Assembly: GCF_003075395.1 (NCBI RefSeq)
Contig: NZ_QDFV01000002.1
Location: forward strand, 434,001 to 498,000
Source of the DNA: Microbacterium sp. TPD7012
GTDB lineage: Bacteria; Actinomycetota; Actinomycetes; Actinomycetales; Microbacteriaceae
Reading direction: 5' to 3'
DNA length: 64,000 nucleotides
Shown here in pieces: positions 48,248 through 57,050 of this stretch. The first letter of the stretch is position 1. Each line of letters starts with the position of its first letter. The position numbers were made by a program, and so were the translations under genes. The notes beneath the pieces were generated by a model. That model searched no databases and had not been told where the DNA came from. It saw only the letters and a program-made list of their open reading frames with translations.

Positions 48248-49219
48248 TCAGTCCGAGGACTTGAGCACGAAGACGTCGGTCGAGGGCTGCGGATCGATCG
48301 CCGGTCGATACACGTCCGGCTCGATGTAGACGACTCGTGCGACCGGCACGGCCTCGCGGATGCGGGCTTCGATCGCGTCGATGTCGTCGGCGGCCTCGCG
48401 CAGCGGTTTGTCGGCGCTGAGCGCGATCTTGGCAGCCACCATCAGCTCGTCGGGGCCGAGATAGAGGGTCTTCATGTGGATGATCTTCTCGATCTCATCG
48501 CCCGCGTTGATCGCGTCGACGATCCGGTCGTAGTCGGCCTGCGTCGCGCCCTCGCCGACCAGCAGGCTCTTGGTCTCGACGCCGAGCACGATCGCGATGA
48601 GCACCAGTAGCACGCCGATCATGACCGTTCCGAGTGCATCGAACACCGGGTTGCCGGTGATCAGCGTGAGACCCACGCCGAGGAGGGCGAAGGTGAGACC
48701 GGTCAGCGCGCCGACGTCCTCGAGCAGCACGACCGGGAGCTCCGGCGCCTTCGACCGGCGCACGAACGAGACCCACGACTGCCCCTTCTCTCGCACGAGA
48801 TTGCTCTCCCTGACGGCCGTGCGCAGGGAGAACGACTCGAGGCCGATCGCGATGACCAGGACGACGAGAGGCAGCCACCACCACGTCTTGTCGAGCTCGT
48901 GCGGGTTGGTGAGCTTGTCGACGCCCTCGTAGATGGCGAACAGGCCGCCGACGGAGAAGAGGATGATCGAGACGACGAAGGCGTACACGTAGCGTTCGCG
49001 CCCGTAGCCGAACGGGTGGGAGCGGTCGGCCTCGCGCCGGGCCTTGCGTCCGCCGAGCATCAGGAGCAGCTGGTTGCCGGAGTCGGCGACCGAGTGGATC
49101 GCCTCGGCGAGCATCGACGCGGAGCCGGAGAGCGCCCAGGCGACGAACTTCGCGAGCGCGATGCCCAGATTCGCCAGGAACGCCGCGACGATGGCCTTGT
49201 TGCCTCCGGATGCACTCAT
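48248..49219 (-). CDS. Cation-diffusion-facilitator transporter
   Basis: A 323-residue CDF with six membrane helices. AEAIHSVADSGNQLLLMLG in helix 2 and LLEDVGALTGLTFALLG in helix 5 carry the metal ligands. A C-terminal ferredoxin-like domain (about 225-300) includes IHMKTLYLGPDELMVAAKIAL. It is full length, unlike the His-tailed CDF at 7868-8548. The metal could be Zn, Fe or Mn. TAGACT (49231-49226) ends 6 nt before the ATG. Confidence 0.9.
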   Translation of the reverse strand: MSASGGNKAIVAAFLANLGIALAKFVAWALSGSASMLAEAIHSVADSGNQLLLMLGGRKARREADRSHPFGYGRERYVYAFVVSIILFSVGGLFAIYEGVDKLTNPHELDKTWWWLPLVVLVIAIGLESFSLRTAVRESNLVREKGQSWVSFVRRSKAPELPVVLLEDVGALTGLTFALLGVGLTLITGNPVFDALGTVMIGVLLVLIAIVLGVETKSLLVGEGATQADYDRIVDAINAGDEIEKIIHMKTLYLGPDELMVAAKIALSADKPLREAADDIDAIEARIREAVPVARVVYIEPDVYRPAIDPQPSTDVFVLKSSD

Positions 49220-49278
49220 GGCACGAGTCTAGAACTGCTCGCCGATGGATTCCGGAGCGCCCGCCGTAGGATGACGAC

Positions 49279-50118
49279 ATGGCTGAATCGCTTCCCTCGC
49301 TCGCGTTCCTCGGTGCCGGTTCCATGGGAGGCGCGATCCTCCGGGGCGTCGTCGCCTCCGGCATCCGCATCGACGGCGGGATCACCGCGACCAACCGCAC
49401 GCCCGAGAAGGCCGCGGCCTTCGAAGACGTCGACGGGGTCACCAGCATCGCGCTCTCCGAGCGGCCGCAGGGCAACGCGGATGCCGTCGCCGGAGCGCGC
49501 ATCGTGCTCGTCGGCGTCAAGCCGGCGATGGTGCCGGAGCTGCTCCGTGAGATCGCCCCGCACCTCGCGGACGACGCGATCGTCGTGAGCCTCGCAGCGG
49601 GCGTGACCCTCCAGACCTTCGCCGATGTGCTCGGCGACGACGCCCGCGTCATCCGCTCCATGCCGAACACTCCGTCCACCGTGCGCAAGGGCGTCGCCGG
49701 GCTCGCAGCCGGGGCCTCTGCGACCGCAGACGACCTGGCCCTCGTCCGCCGCCTGTTCGAGACCGTCGGCGCGGTCGTGGAGGTGCCCGAATCGCAGATC
49801 GACGCGCTCGGCACGATCTCGGGTTCCGGGCCCGCGTACGTCTACCTGCTGATCGAGGAGTTCACGAAGGCCGCCATCGGTCTGGGGTTCGCCGAGGCCG
49901 ATGCGCGCCTCATGGCCGAACACACGTTCATCGGTGCGACGGCGCTGCTCGATGCCTCGGGGGAGGACCCCGCCGAACTCCGCCGCCGGGTCACGAGCCC
50001 CAAGGGCACCACCGAGCGCGCGATCGCCGTGCTGCAGGATGCTCGACTCGACCGCACCTTCTCGGATGCCGCGGCGGCGGCCCTCGCCCGCTCCAAGGAG
50101 CTCGCGGCAGGAGCCTGA
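49279..50118 (+). CDS. proC: Pyrroline-5-carboxylate reductase
   Basis: A 279-residue enzyme of the last step of proline synthesis, reducing pyrroline-5-carboxylate with NADPH. LAFLGAGSMGGAILRGVV opens the Rossmann domain and VTSPKGTTERAIAVL is the conserved C-terminal signature. ATG 49279 follows TAGGAT by 6 nt. The next gene starts 3 nt after its stop. Confidence 0.96.
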   Translation: MAESLPSLAFLGAGSMGGAILRGVVASGIRIDGGITATNRTPEKAAAFEDVDGVTSIALSERPQGNADAVAGARIVLVGVKPAMVPELLREIAPHLADDAIVVSLAAGVTLQTFADVLGDDARVIRSMPNTPSTVRKGVAGLAAGASATADDLALVRRLFETVGAVVEVPESQIDALGTISGSGPAYVYLLIEEFTKAAIGLGFAEADARLMAEHTFIGATALLDASGEDPAELRRRVTSPKGTTERAIAVLQDARLDRTFSDAAAAALARSKELAAGA

Positions 50119-50121
50119 GCG

Positions 50122-50409
50122 ATGCGGCTGCGGATCGAGGGGGAGATCTTCCACTGGCGGGGTCCTGCGCCGTTCCACTTCGTCGCCGTGCCACCCGCGG
50201 AGAGCGAGCTGATCCACGAGATCGCCTCGATCGTGACCTACGGATGGGGAATGATCCCGGCGTCCGTCACGATCGGCGCCACCACCGTGACGACGGCGCT
50301 CTGGCCGAAGGACGGCGGCTACATCGTGCCGATCAAGAAGGTGCTGCAGGACCGCGAGGGAGTGACCGTGGACGACGTCGTCGCGATCACCCTCGACATC
50401 GACGCCTGA
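50122..50409 (+). CDS. DUF1905-family protein
   Basis: A 95-residue beta-rich protein (MRLRIEGEIFHWRGPAPFHFVAVPP, then GWGMIPASVTIGATTVTTALWPKDGGYIVPIKKVLQDREG). This matches the DUF1905 fold. It is coupled to proC by a 3-nt gap, with TGA ribosome-reinitiation geometry. Function is unknown. Confidence 0.9.
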   Translation: MRLRIEGEIFHWRGPAPFHFVAVPPAESELIHEIASIVTYGWGMIPASVTIGATTVTTALWPKDGGYIVPIKKVLQDREGVTVDDVVAITLDIDA

Positions 50410-50425
50410 GCAGCCACCGTCCGCG

Positions 50426-51097
50426 TCAGCGGTCGAGCGCGGCGAAGCGCTCGATGTCGCTGTTGGTGCCCGACACGATGATGAGGTCGTGGTTGGTGAC
50501 GATCGTGTTCGCCTCCGCGTAGCGGAACGGCTTGCCGGGGCTCTTCACGCCCACGACGGTGACCTTGTACTTCGAGCGCACGCCCGATTCGTTGAGCCCG
50601 ACGCCGCGGATGAACTTCGGCGGGTACATCTTGGCCAGAACGAAGTCGTCGTCGAAGCGGATGAAGTCGAGCATCCGTCCGCTCACGAGGTGGGCGACGC
50701 GCTCGCCGGCCTCACGCTCGGGGTAGATGACGTGGTTCGCTCCCACGCGGGCGAGGATCTTGCCGTGCGACTGCGAGACGGCCTTGGCCCAGATCTGCGG
50801 CACCTTGAGGTCGACGAGGTTCGCGGTGATGAGGACGGATGCCTCGATCGACGAGCCCACCGCGACCACGGCGACCTGGAAGTCTCCGGCGCCGATCTGC
50901 CGCAGTGCATCGATGTTCTTCGCGTCGGCCTGCACCGTGTGCGTGACGCGGTCCGACCACTTCTGCACGAGCTCGAGGTTGTCGTCGATCGCGAGGACCT
51001 CGCGGTCGAGCCGATCGAGCTCACCGGCGCACGCGGCGCCGAATCGACCGAGACCGATGACGAGGACGGGAGCGTCGCCCCGGAGGACTTCAACCAA
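50426..51097 (-). CDS. trkA: TrkA-type potassium-channel regulatory subunit
   Basis: A 223-residue RCK protein. The N-domain binds NAD/ATP (VLVIGLGRFGAACAGELDRL, acidic DD at IDDN), and the C-domain ends IIVSGTNSDIERFA. It is peripheral to the membrane and gates the TrkH/KtrB channel encoded just upstream. The genes overlap by 8 nt, so one operon is clear. The nucleotide and cation response is known for the family. Confidence 0.93.
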   Translation of the reverse strand: MVEVLRGDAPVLVIGLGRFGAACAGELDRLDREVLAIDDNLELVQKWSDRVTHTVQADAKNIDALRQIGAGDFQVAVVAVGSSIEASVLITANLVDLKVPQIWAKAVSQSHGKILARVGANHVIYPEREAGERVAHLVSGRMLDFIRFDDDFVLAKMYPPKFIRGVGLNESGVRSKYKVTVVGVKSPGKPFRYAEANTIVTNHDLIIVSGTNSDIERFAALDR

Positions 51098-52520
51098 CGA
51101 TCGGCCTTTCCACGGGCAGCGAGTAATACTGCGATCGCGATGTCGCGGCGACTGCCGCGGCGAGAGTCACTGTACCAACGCGCCCCATGAAGATGGTCGC
51201 GGCCATCACATAGGACGCTGAATCGGGGAGCTCCGCCGTGAGACCGGTCGACAGCCCGACGGTGCCGAACGCCGAGATCACGTCGAAGAGCACATGACTG
51301 ATGTCGGCCTTCGTGATCTGGGCGATGATGATGGTCGACAGGGCCACGATCGTGGCGCCCCACGCGACGACGCTGAGCGCGACGCGCTGCACGTCGCTGG
51401 GGATGCGACGGCCGAAGACCTCGACCGACTGGCGTCCCTTCGCCTCCGACCAGACGGCGATCGCCAGCACCGCCAGCGTCGTGACCTTGATGCCGCCGGC
51501 GGTCGACGCCGAGCCACCGCCGACGAACATCAGCATGCTGGCCGCCAGCAGCGACGAGCCGTTCAGATCGTCCATCTCGATGACGTTGAAGCCGCCGGAC
51601 CGGGTCATCGCAGACAGGAAGAAGGCTTGGAACGTGGTGTCTGCGGCATCCATCGACCCGAAGGTCTTCGGGTTGGCGTACTCGAGGATCAGGAAGACCG
51701 CGGCGCCGAGCACGAACAGCAGCACGGTGGTCACGAGGGTGAGCTTCGTGTGCAGAGACCACTTCTTGACGTGCCAGACGTGCTTGGCGAGCGTGTAGAT
51801 GACCGGGAATCCGATACTTCCGAGGAAGACGCCCACCATCAGCAGGAAGAGCACGAGGTAGTCGTCGGCGAACACCGCGACGCCGCCGTCGTTGGGCGCG
51901 AAGCCGGTGTTCGTGAAGGCCATCGCGGCGAAGTAGGGCGCCTCCCACAGCGCGGCGATGGGGTCGACCTCCGCCATCACGAGCGCGGGGTAGAGGAGCA
52001 CCGCGAGCGAGGCCTCGATGATCAACGCGGAGACGGCGACCGTGGTGAGCAGCTGGCCCACCTCGCCGAGGCGCACGGTCTGGCTCTCGTTGACGACCCC
52101 GCCGTGCGCGCGCAGGGGGTTCGTGTCCCCGGCGGCCATGAGCTTGGCGCGCAGGCCGAGCCGCCGGGAGATGAGCATGCCCATCAGCGAGGCGAGCGTG
52201 AGCACGCCCAGGGCTCCGATGTTGACGCCGACGAAGACCAGCACATGACCGAACGGCGACCAGTGGTTCGCCATGTCGACGGTCGAGAGGCCGGTCACGC
52301 AGATCGTGGAGACCGCGGTGAAGAGGGCATCGCTGAGCGGAGTCACCGTGCCGCTCGCGGAGGCGATCGGCAGCGACAGCAGGACGGTGAAGACCAGGAT
52401 CAGCAGAGCGAAGATGACGATCGCGAATCGTGAGGGGGACGAGGTGACGATGTGCTTGATCCAGCCGGCGACGCTCTCGAGGCGCTCCCGTGGGGACGAC
52501 GCCGAAGCGATGCCCGACAT
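51090..52520 (-). CDS. trkH: TrkH/KtrB-family potassium uptake channel
   Basis: A 476-residue membrane protein with four M1-P-M2-like repeats and about ten helices. Selectivity-loop motifs include STICVTGLSTVD, FTNTGFAP, TRSGGFN and FGTVGLSTGL. ATG 52520 (MSGIASASS) is preferred; the track of 23 upstream codons is Arg-rich and unlike the family. It forms the potassium uptake pore with the TrkA protein. Confidence 0.93.
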   Translation of the reverse strand: MSGIASASSPRERLESVAGWIKHIVTSSPSRFAIVIFALLILVFTVLLSLPIASASGTVTPLSDALFTAVSTICVTGLSTVDMANHWSPFGHVLVFVGVNIGALGVLTLASLMGMLISRRLGLRAKLMAAGDTNPLRAHGGVVNESQTVRLGEVGQLLTTVAVSALIIEASLAVLLYPALVMAEVDPIAALWEAPYFAAMAFTNTGFAPNDGGVAVFADDYLVLFLLMVGVFLGSIGFPVIYTLAKHVWHVKKWSLHTKLTLVTTVLLFVLGAAVFLILEYANPKTFGSMDAADTTFQAFFLSAMTRSGGFNVIEMDDLNGSSLLAASMLMFVGGGSASTAGGIKVTTLAVLAIAVWSEAKGRQSVEVFGRRIPSDVQRVALSVVAWGATIVALSTIIIAQITKADISHVLFDVISAFGTVGLSTGLTAELPDSASYVMAATIFMGRVGTVTLAAAVAATSRSQYYSLPVERPIVG

Positions 52521-52623
52521 CGCGTCCCCCTTCGTCCTGCGCCTGCCCGCGGTGCGGTCACACGGCGCCTTTCGCCGAGCCTTCGTCATGGTACTCCGTG
52601 CCGGGGACGACTACCCTGATCTC

Positions 52624-53037
52624 ATGACGGACATCTTCGACGTGATCGCAGACGGTACGAGGCGCGACATCCTCCAGCTCCTGCTGCGACGCACGGCCGA
52701 AGGCGAGTCGGGCACGAGCGTGAGCCACATCGTCGCCGATCTGGGCATCAGCCAGCCCACGGTGTCGAAGCACCTCAAGGTCCTGCGCGACGCCGAGCTC
52801 GTCTCGGTGCGCGAAGACGGGCAGCGTCGCTTCTACAGCCTGTCCGTCGAGCCCCTCGAGGTCGTCGACGACTGGCTGGTGCCGTTCCTCGTCGACGCGT
52901 ACGGCGATGAGGCTCCCGACATCGCCTACCCGGTCCCGCTGCCCGACAGCGCAGCTCACGCGGCCGAGGTCGTCGGACGCGCGGCCGCCTCCGCCAAGCA
53001 CGTCGTGACATCGGCGCTCAAGCGGCTCGGCGCCTGA
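52624..53037 (+). CDS. Winged-helix regulator (ArsR/HTH_5-like) with C-terminal extension
   Basis: A 137-residue ArsR-fold regulator. IFDVIADGTRRDILQLLLRR opens it, SQPTVSKHLKVLRDAELVSVREDGQRRFYSL is the helix-turn-helix and wing, and a 60-residue tail follows. No metal-binding cysteines occur, so it is probably not a metal sensor. A TACCCT -10 ends 6 nt before ATG 52624 (leaderless). It is divergent from trkH. Confidence 0.88.
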   Translation: MTDIFDVIADGTRRDILQLLLRRTAEGESGTSVSHIVADLGISQPTVSKHLKVLRDAELVSVREDGQRRFYSLSVEPLEVVDDWLVPFLVDAYGDEAPDIAYPVPLPDSAAHAAEVVGRAAASAKHVVTSALKRLGA

Positions 53038-53073
53038 CGGCATCCGCTCCCGCCGTCGTATTCCGCCCTGGAC

Positions 53074-53115
53074 ATGACACGCCCCCGATGACAGGGGGGC
53101 ATGTCATCAGGGGCG
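53074..53115. terminator. Terminator with two mutually exclusive folds
   Basis: ATGACA-C-GCCCCC (53074-53086) can pair with GGGGGC-A-TGTCAT (53095-53107). CGCCCC-C-GATGACA (53080-53093) can instead pair with TGTCATC-A-GGGGCG (53102-53115). The two stems share 53102-53107. Each has one mismatch. It lies after the regulator gene. Confidence 0.6.
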
Positions 53116-53196
53116 ATCCGCGGGCCCCAGCCCGCGTGGACTCGGCGGTGCCGGCACAAGTCCTGCCAGAACCATCGCAGGCCTGGCTGGGTGGAA

Positions 53197-53239
53197 GGCC
53201 CGGAACGGCTATGTCTCAGCTGAGACTCCGTCCCGGACC
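53197..53239 (-). terminator. Terminator of the DrrAB operon
   Basis: The arms 53197-53208 and 53228-53239 flank the perfect palindrome GTCTCAGCTGAGAC (53213-53226). On plus-strand RNA two arm positions would be A-C mismatches; on minus-strand RNA both become G-U pairs. The structure therefore belongs to the leftward transcript that ends at 53254. Confidence 0.75.
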
Positions 53240-53253
53240 TGTGGTCCTCGGTG

Positions 53254-54081
53254 TCAACGACGGGCGGCCTTGCGGCGGAAGAGCCAGGCGCCCCAGGTCA
53301 CCGCGATCAGGAGGATGACCAGGCACCACCCGATCGCCCACCAGGGCTCGCTCTGCAGCGGGGCATCCGTCAGCAGTCCGCGGATGGTCTCGACGATGGG
53401 AGTGATCGGCTGGTGGGCGGCGACCGGCTGCAACCAGGCGGGCATGCTGGCCACCGGGACGAATGCGCTGGACAGGTACGGCAGGAACAGCAGCACGAAG
53501 CCGTAGCCGTTCGCGCCCTCGGGGCTGCCGGCGGCGAGACCGATCGCGGCGAACAGGTAGGTGATCGCGAGGATGTAGAGCGCGATCAGTCCCGTCAGGG
53601 CGATCCACTCCAGCGGAGTCGCGGTCGGTCGGAAGCCGACGAGGATGCCGACGCCGATCACGATCGCCGTCGCGATGAGGTTGCGCAGCACGCTGGCGAC
53701 GACATGCCCTGTGAGCACGGCGCCGGCGCGCAGCGGCATCGTGCGGAAGCGGTCGATGATCCCCGTGCGCATGTCGTTCGCGACATACACGGCCGTCGAC
53801 GAGGCTCCGAAGCCCGCGCAGGTGAGGATGATCCCCGGGACGACGTAGTCGACGTAGGCGCCGGAGGGATCGATCGCCCCGCCGAACACCCACGTGAACA
53901 TGAGCATGAGCATCACGGGGAGCATGATCGCCATCAGCAGCGATTCGCCGTCGCGCAGCGAATGGCGAAGGCTCCGGCCGACGAACACGGTCTCGGCCGT
54001 GAGGCCGCGCACGCGCGGGCGCGGGACGGGGGACGGGGGGACGGATGCCGTGGCGCGGGGCGCGGCGATGGCGATGTTCAT
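53254..54081 (-). CDS. ABC-2 type permease (DrrB-like)
   Basis: A 275-residue membrane protein with six hydrophobic helices. DYVVPGIILTCAGFGASSTAVYVANDMRTGIIDRFRTMPL is the DrrB-like signature. It should export hydrophobic compounds with the coupled ATPase. The start overlaps the ATPase stop by 4 nt (ATGA). The 40-residue N-terminus is Pro/Ala-rich and cytosolic. Confidence 0.9.
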   Translation of the reverse strand: MNIAIAAPRATASVPPSPVPRPRVRGLTAETVFVGRSLRHSLRDGESLLMAIMLPVMLMLMFTWVFGGAIDPSGAYVDYVVPGIILTCAGFGASSTAVYVANDMRTGIIDRFRTMPLRAGAVLTGHVVASVLRNLIATAIVIGVGILVGFRPTATPLEWIALTGLIALYILAITYLFAAIGLAAGSPEGANGYGFVLLFLPYLSSAFVPVASMPAWLQPVAAHQPITPIVETIRGLLTDAPLQSEPWWAIGWCLVILLIAVTWGAWLFRRKAARR

Positions 54082-54968
54082 GCGAGCTCCTTCGACGAGC
54101 GGGCGGCAGGGGATGAGGTGACGGCGAGGAACACGTCGTCGAGCGTCGGACGACGGAGGGTCACGATGCCGTCCGCGCCTTCCTCGTCGAGCAGGTCGAG
54201 TGCGCGGCGGAGGTCGGCGACGGATCCGTCGGTGGGGATCTCCCGGCGGAGCTCGCCGCGATCGTCGTGCAGCTCGACGGTGTCGCCCCCGATGCGGGCC
54301 TTCAGCTCCGCGGGGGTGCCGAGGGCGGCGATCCTCCCGTCGTGGAGCACGGCGATCCGGTCGGCGAGCTGATCGGCCTCCTCCAGATACTGCGTCGTGA
54401 GGAAGACGGTCGTGCCGGCGCTCGCGAGCATGCGGATGATGTCCCAGAGGTCGCGACGGCTCCGGGTGTCGAGGCCCGTCGTCGGCTCGTCGAGGAACAG
54501 CACCTCGGGTGTCACGACGAAGCTCAGCGCGAGGTCGAGACGGCGACGCATGCCGCCGGAGAAGGTCCGCACGATCCGGCCCGCGGCATCCGTCAGATCG
54601 AACTGCGCGATGAGGTCGGCGGCGCGGCGCTTCGCTGCAGCGCGGCCGAGGCCCGACAGTCGGGCGAACATGACCACGTTCTCGGTGGCGGTCAGCGCAT
54701 CGTCGACCGCGGCGGACTGCCCGGTGAGACTGATCCGGCGCTGCACCTCGGCGCTCTGCGTGCGCACGTCCCACCCAGCCACCTCGGCCGAGCCGGCATC
54801 CGCGGTGGTGAGCGTGGTGAGGATGTTGATCGTCGTGGTCTTTCCGGCGCCGTTCGGCCCCAGCAGCGCGAACACCTCTCCGCGCGCGACGGTGAAGTCC
54901 AGGTCGTCGACGACGACCCTGCCCTGGAAGGCCTTGCTGAGGCCCTGCACCGCGATGGCTGTCTCCAT
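54078..54968 (-). CDS. ABC transporter ATPase (DrrA-like)
   Basis: A 296-residue drug-exporter ATPase. Walker A GPNGAGKTTT (about 39), signature TFSGGMRRRLDLAL, Walker B LFLDEPTTGLD, H-loop TTQYLEEAD and a C-terminal domain with RRPTLDDVFLAVT are all DrrA-like. ATG 54968 (METAIAVQGLSKAF) starts at the domain. The longer in-frame upstream extension runs across the divergent tetR region and is not real. The TetR gene should control this operon. Confidence 0.94.
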   Translation of the reverse strand: METAIAVQGLSKAFQGRVVVDDLDFTVARGEVFALLGPNGAGKTTTINILTTLTTADAGSAEVAGWDVRTQSAEVQRRISLTGQSAAVDDALTATENVVMFARLSGLGRAAAKRRAADLIAQFDLTDAAGRIVRTFSGGMRRRLDLALSFVVTPEVLFLDEPTTGLDTRSRRDLWDIIRMLASAGTTVFLTTQYLEEADQLADRIAVLHDGRIAALGTPAELKARIGGDTVELHDDRGELRREIPTDGSVADLRRALDLLDEEGADGIVTLRRPTLDDVFLAVTSSPAARSSKELA

Positions 54969-55035
54969 GGTCGATCCTCTCTGTGTATGGGGAAAACTGT
55001 GTACGTGACAAACAACTGTGTATGACCGTAACACA

Positions 55036-55054
55036 CTGTTTATTAAATAAACAG
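55036..55054. promoter_or_regulatory. Operator palindrome of the TetR-family regulator
   Basis: CTGTTTATTAAATAAACAG is a perfect 19-bp palindrome. It lies between the DrrAB start (54968) and the tetR -10 (TAGGAT 55058-55063). Direct repeats AACTGTGTACG and AACTGTGTATG (about 55000 and 55014) and TGTGT/ACACA arms flank it. The low-GC 20-bp island is conspicuous here. Confidence 0.8.
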
Positions 55055-55070
55055 AAGTAGGATGAAGCGC

Positions 55071-56003
55071 ATGACTGAGACCGAGCCGCCGGAGCTGCCG
55101 CGGGGGATCGCGCTCGCCTGGGGCGTGGCCGCCGATCCGCAGCGCGGACCGAAGCGCGAGATGAGCGTCGAGAAGATCGTCGACGCGGCCGTCGAGCTGG
55201 CGGATGCCGAGGGCATCGGCGCCGTGTCGATGGCCGCCGTCGCCGCCAAGCTCGGATTCACACCGATGTCGCTCTATCGCTATGTGAGCGCGAAGGACGA
55301 CCTGCTGCTGCTGATGCAGGAGCAGGCGACCGGGCTCCCGCCGGAGAGCCACCTCGAGGTGGATGGCTGGCGGGAGCGGCTGCTCGCCCTCTACGAGGAG
55401 CAGGTGCTCCTGTATCTCCGCCATCCCTGGATGCTGTCCCTGCCGATCAACGGCTCGCCGATCACGCCCAACAGCTCGGCGTGGTTGGACGCGTCGCTCG
55501 CGGCCCTCGAGAGCACACCTCTGACGGCCGATGAGCGGGTGGCCGTCGCGCTGGCGGTGACGGGTGACGCGCGGTGGTGCGGGATCGTGCAGGCCGGGTA
55601 CACCGCCCAGTCCCGCGGCTCCGGGCTGACGCCGGAAGAGGTCGCCGTGCGCGAGGCCACCCTCTACGACCGGGTGATCACCGCCGACGAATTCCCCGCC
55701 CTCCGTCGCGCGATCGAGGAGGACGTGTTCCTCTCTCCGGCCGACCCGTTCCGGTTCGGGATGGAGCGGATGCTCGACGGCGTCGCCGCCTACATCGCGA
55801 CGCTCGATCGCGACGAGCCGCGCGATCCCTCGGACGAGTGGGTCGCTCTGGATCCCGCCGAACTCGCCGGCGACCGCCGGCTGCGCGAGGCGCAGAAGGC
55901 CGTCCGCGAGGCCGAGAAGATGCTTCGCGCGGCGCGCAAGGTCGAGCGGCAGACCCTGCGCGAGGCCGGAGAGCGGCTGGCGAAGGCGACGAAGTCCGCC
56001 TGA
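55071..56003 (+). CDS. TetR/AcrR-family regulator
   Basis: A 310-residue regulator. The HTH is at about residues 33-77 (SVEKIVDAAVELADAEGIGAVSMAAVAAKLGF, MSLYRYVSAKDDLL). A TetR_C-like ligand domain (about 85-230) follows, then a charged coiled-coil tail (REAQKAVREAEKMLRAARKVE), which is unusual. ATG 55071 follows TAGGAT (55058-55063) by 7 nt; an ATG at 55062 lies within that -10 box and is excluded. It probably represses drrAB and itself. Confidence 0.92.
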   Translation: MTETEPPELPRGIALAWGVAADPQRGPKREMSVEKIVDAAVELADAEGIGAVSMAAVAAKLGFTPMSLYRYVSAKDDLLLLMQEQATGLPPESHLEVDGWRERLLALYEEQVLLYLRHPWMLSLPINGSPITPNSSAWLDASLAALESTPLTADERVAVALAVTGDARWCGIVQAGYTAQSRGSGLTPEEVAVREATLYDRVITADEFPALRRAIEEDVFLSPADPFRFGMERMLDGVAAYIATLDRDEPRDPSDEWVALDPAELAGDRRLREAQKAVREAEKMLRAARKVERQTLREAGERLAKATKSA

Positions 56004-56042
56004 CGCGCACCCCGGAGGCCGTGCCACCGGGATGATAGGGGG

Positions 56043-56975
56043 ATGATGACCGACTTCAGAGCGCACTTCGACTTCACGATCGCCTTCGCCAACGGCGGCG
56101 GCATGCAGGGCGAGGGATTCCGTCTCGATGTGCCGCGCGAGGAGATGACGTCGGATCAGGTGGGCGCGCTTCTCGTCGCGCACCTGGGTCTCGCGCTCGT
56201 CAGCGAGGTCGTGATCCGCGACCTCCGGATCGTCGCCGAGGCGCATCGCGGCAGTCGGGGCGTCGAGACGTCGGCCCCCGTCGAGGCCTCTGCGGCGACG
56301 CGCGTCATCGATCTCAGCCACCCGATCGAAGCGGGACTGGTGACCTACCCCGGACTTCCCGCGCCCACCATCACCTCGCACCTCACGCGCGAGGACTCGC
56401 GATCGAAGTACGCGCCGGGGACCGAGTTCGCGATGGACATCATCACGATGATCGGGAATACCGGCACCTACATCGACTCGCCGTTCCACCGCTACGCGGA
56501 CGGCGGCGATCTGGCTTCGCTCGACCTCGAGACCCTCGTCGATCTCCCCGCCGAGGTGTTCCACCTGCGGGACGCCTGGACGGCCGAGCGGCGCGGAATC
56601 GCGGCGATCACGCTCGGGGATCGCGACCTCCGCGGCGCCGCTGTCCTCCTCGACACCGGATGGGACCGGCATTTCGGGGCCCCGGCGTACGGTACCGGCT
56701 CGCCGTTCCTCGCCGAGGACGCCGTGCGCTTCCTCGTCGAGGCCGGCGTGCGGCTCGTCGGCATCGATGCGCTCAACATCGACGACACCGAGAGCGGAGG
56801 GGAGCGGCCGGCGCACAGCATCCTGCTCGCCGCCGGGATCCATGTGGTCGAGCACCTGACCGGGCTCGACCGGCTGCCGCCGCGCGGCGCCCGGTTCACG
56901 GCCGCGCCCCCGGCGGTGCGCGGCTTCGGCACATTCCCGGTCCGCGCGTTCGCGACGGTCGCGGCACCTCACTGA
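56043..56975 (+). CDS. Cyclase-family protein with N-terminal extension
   Basis: A 310-residue protein. Residues 1-85 are an unassigned alpha/beta extension. Residues 86-310 are the kynurenine-formamidase-like cyclase fold (LSHPIEAGLVTYPGLPAP). The family zinc motif HxGTHxDxPxH appears as NTGTYIDSPFHRY. The first two His are replaced by Asn and Tyr, so catalysis through two metals in KynB fashion is doubtful. It follows tetR by 39 nt. Confidence 0.85.
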   Translation: MMTDFRAHFDFTIAFANGGGMQGEGFRLDVPREEMTSDQVGALLVAHLGLALVSEVVIRDLRIVAEAHRGSRGVETSAPVEASAATRVIDLSHPIEAGLVTYPGLPAPTITSHLTREDSRSKYAPGTEFAMDIITMIGNTGTYIDSPFHRYADGGDLASLDLETLVDLPAEVFHLRDAWTAERRGIAAITLGDRDLRGAAVLLDTGWDRHFGAPAYGTGSPFLAEDAVRFLVEAGVRLVGIDALNIDDTESGGERPAHSILLAAGIHVVEHLTGLDRLPPRGARFTAAPPAVRGFGTFPVRAFATVAAPH

Positions 56976-57050
56976 TCACACGAGCCACATGGGTTTACAG
57001 GTGTCCCACCCACCCCATAGAGTGTGCACATCGAGAAAGGGGTACGTGGG

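Noticed and set aside
53116..53196. Possible tRNA or SRP RNA in the intergenic region
   Set aside because: GC-rich stems are present but no T-loop, anticodon arm or SRP domain IV motif could be found.
54969..56972. Upstream extension of the DrrA reading frame to about 960 codons
   Set aside because: It crosses the divergent tetR operator and overlaps tetR and the cyclase gene; the ABC domain starts at 54968.
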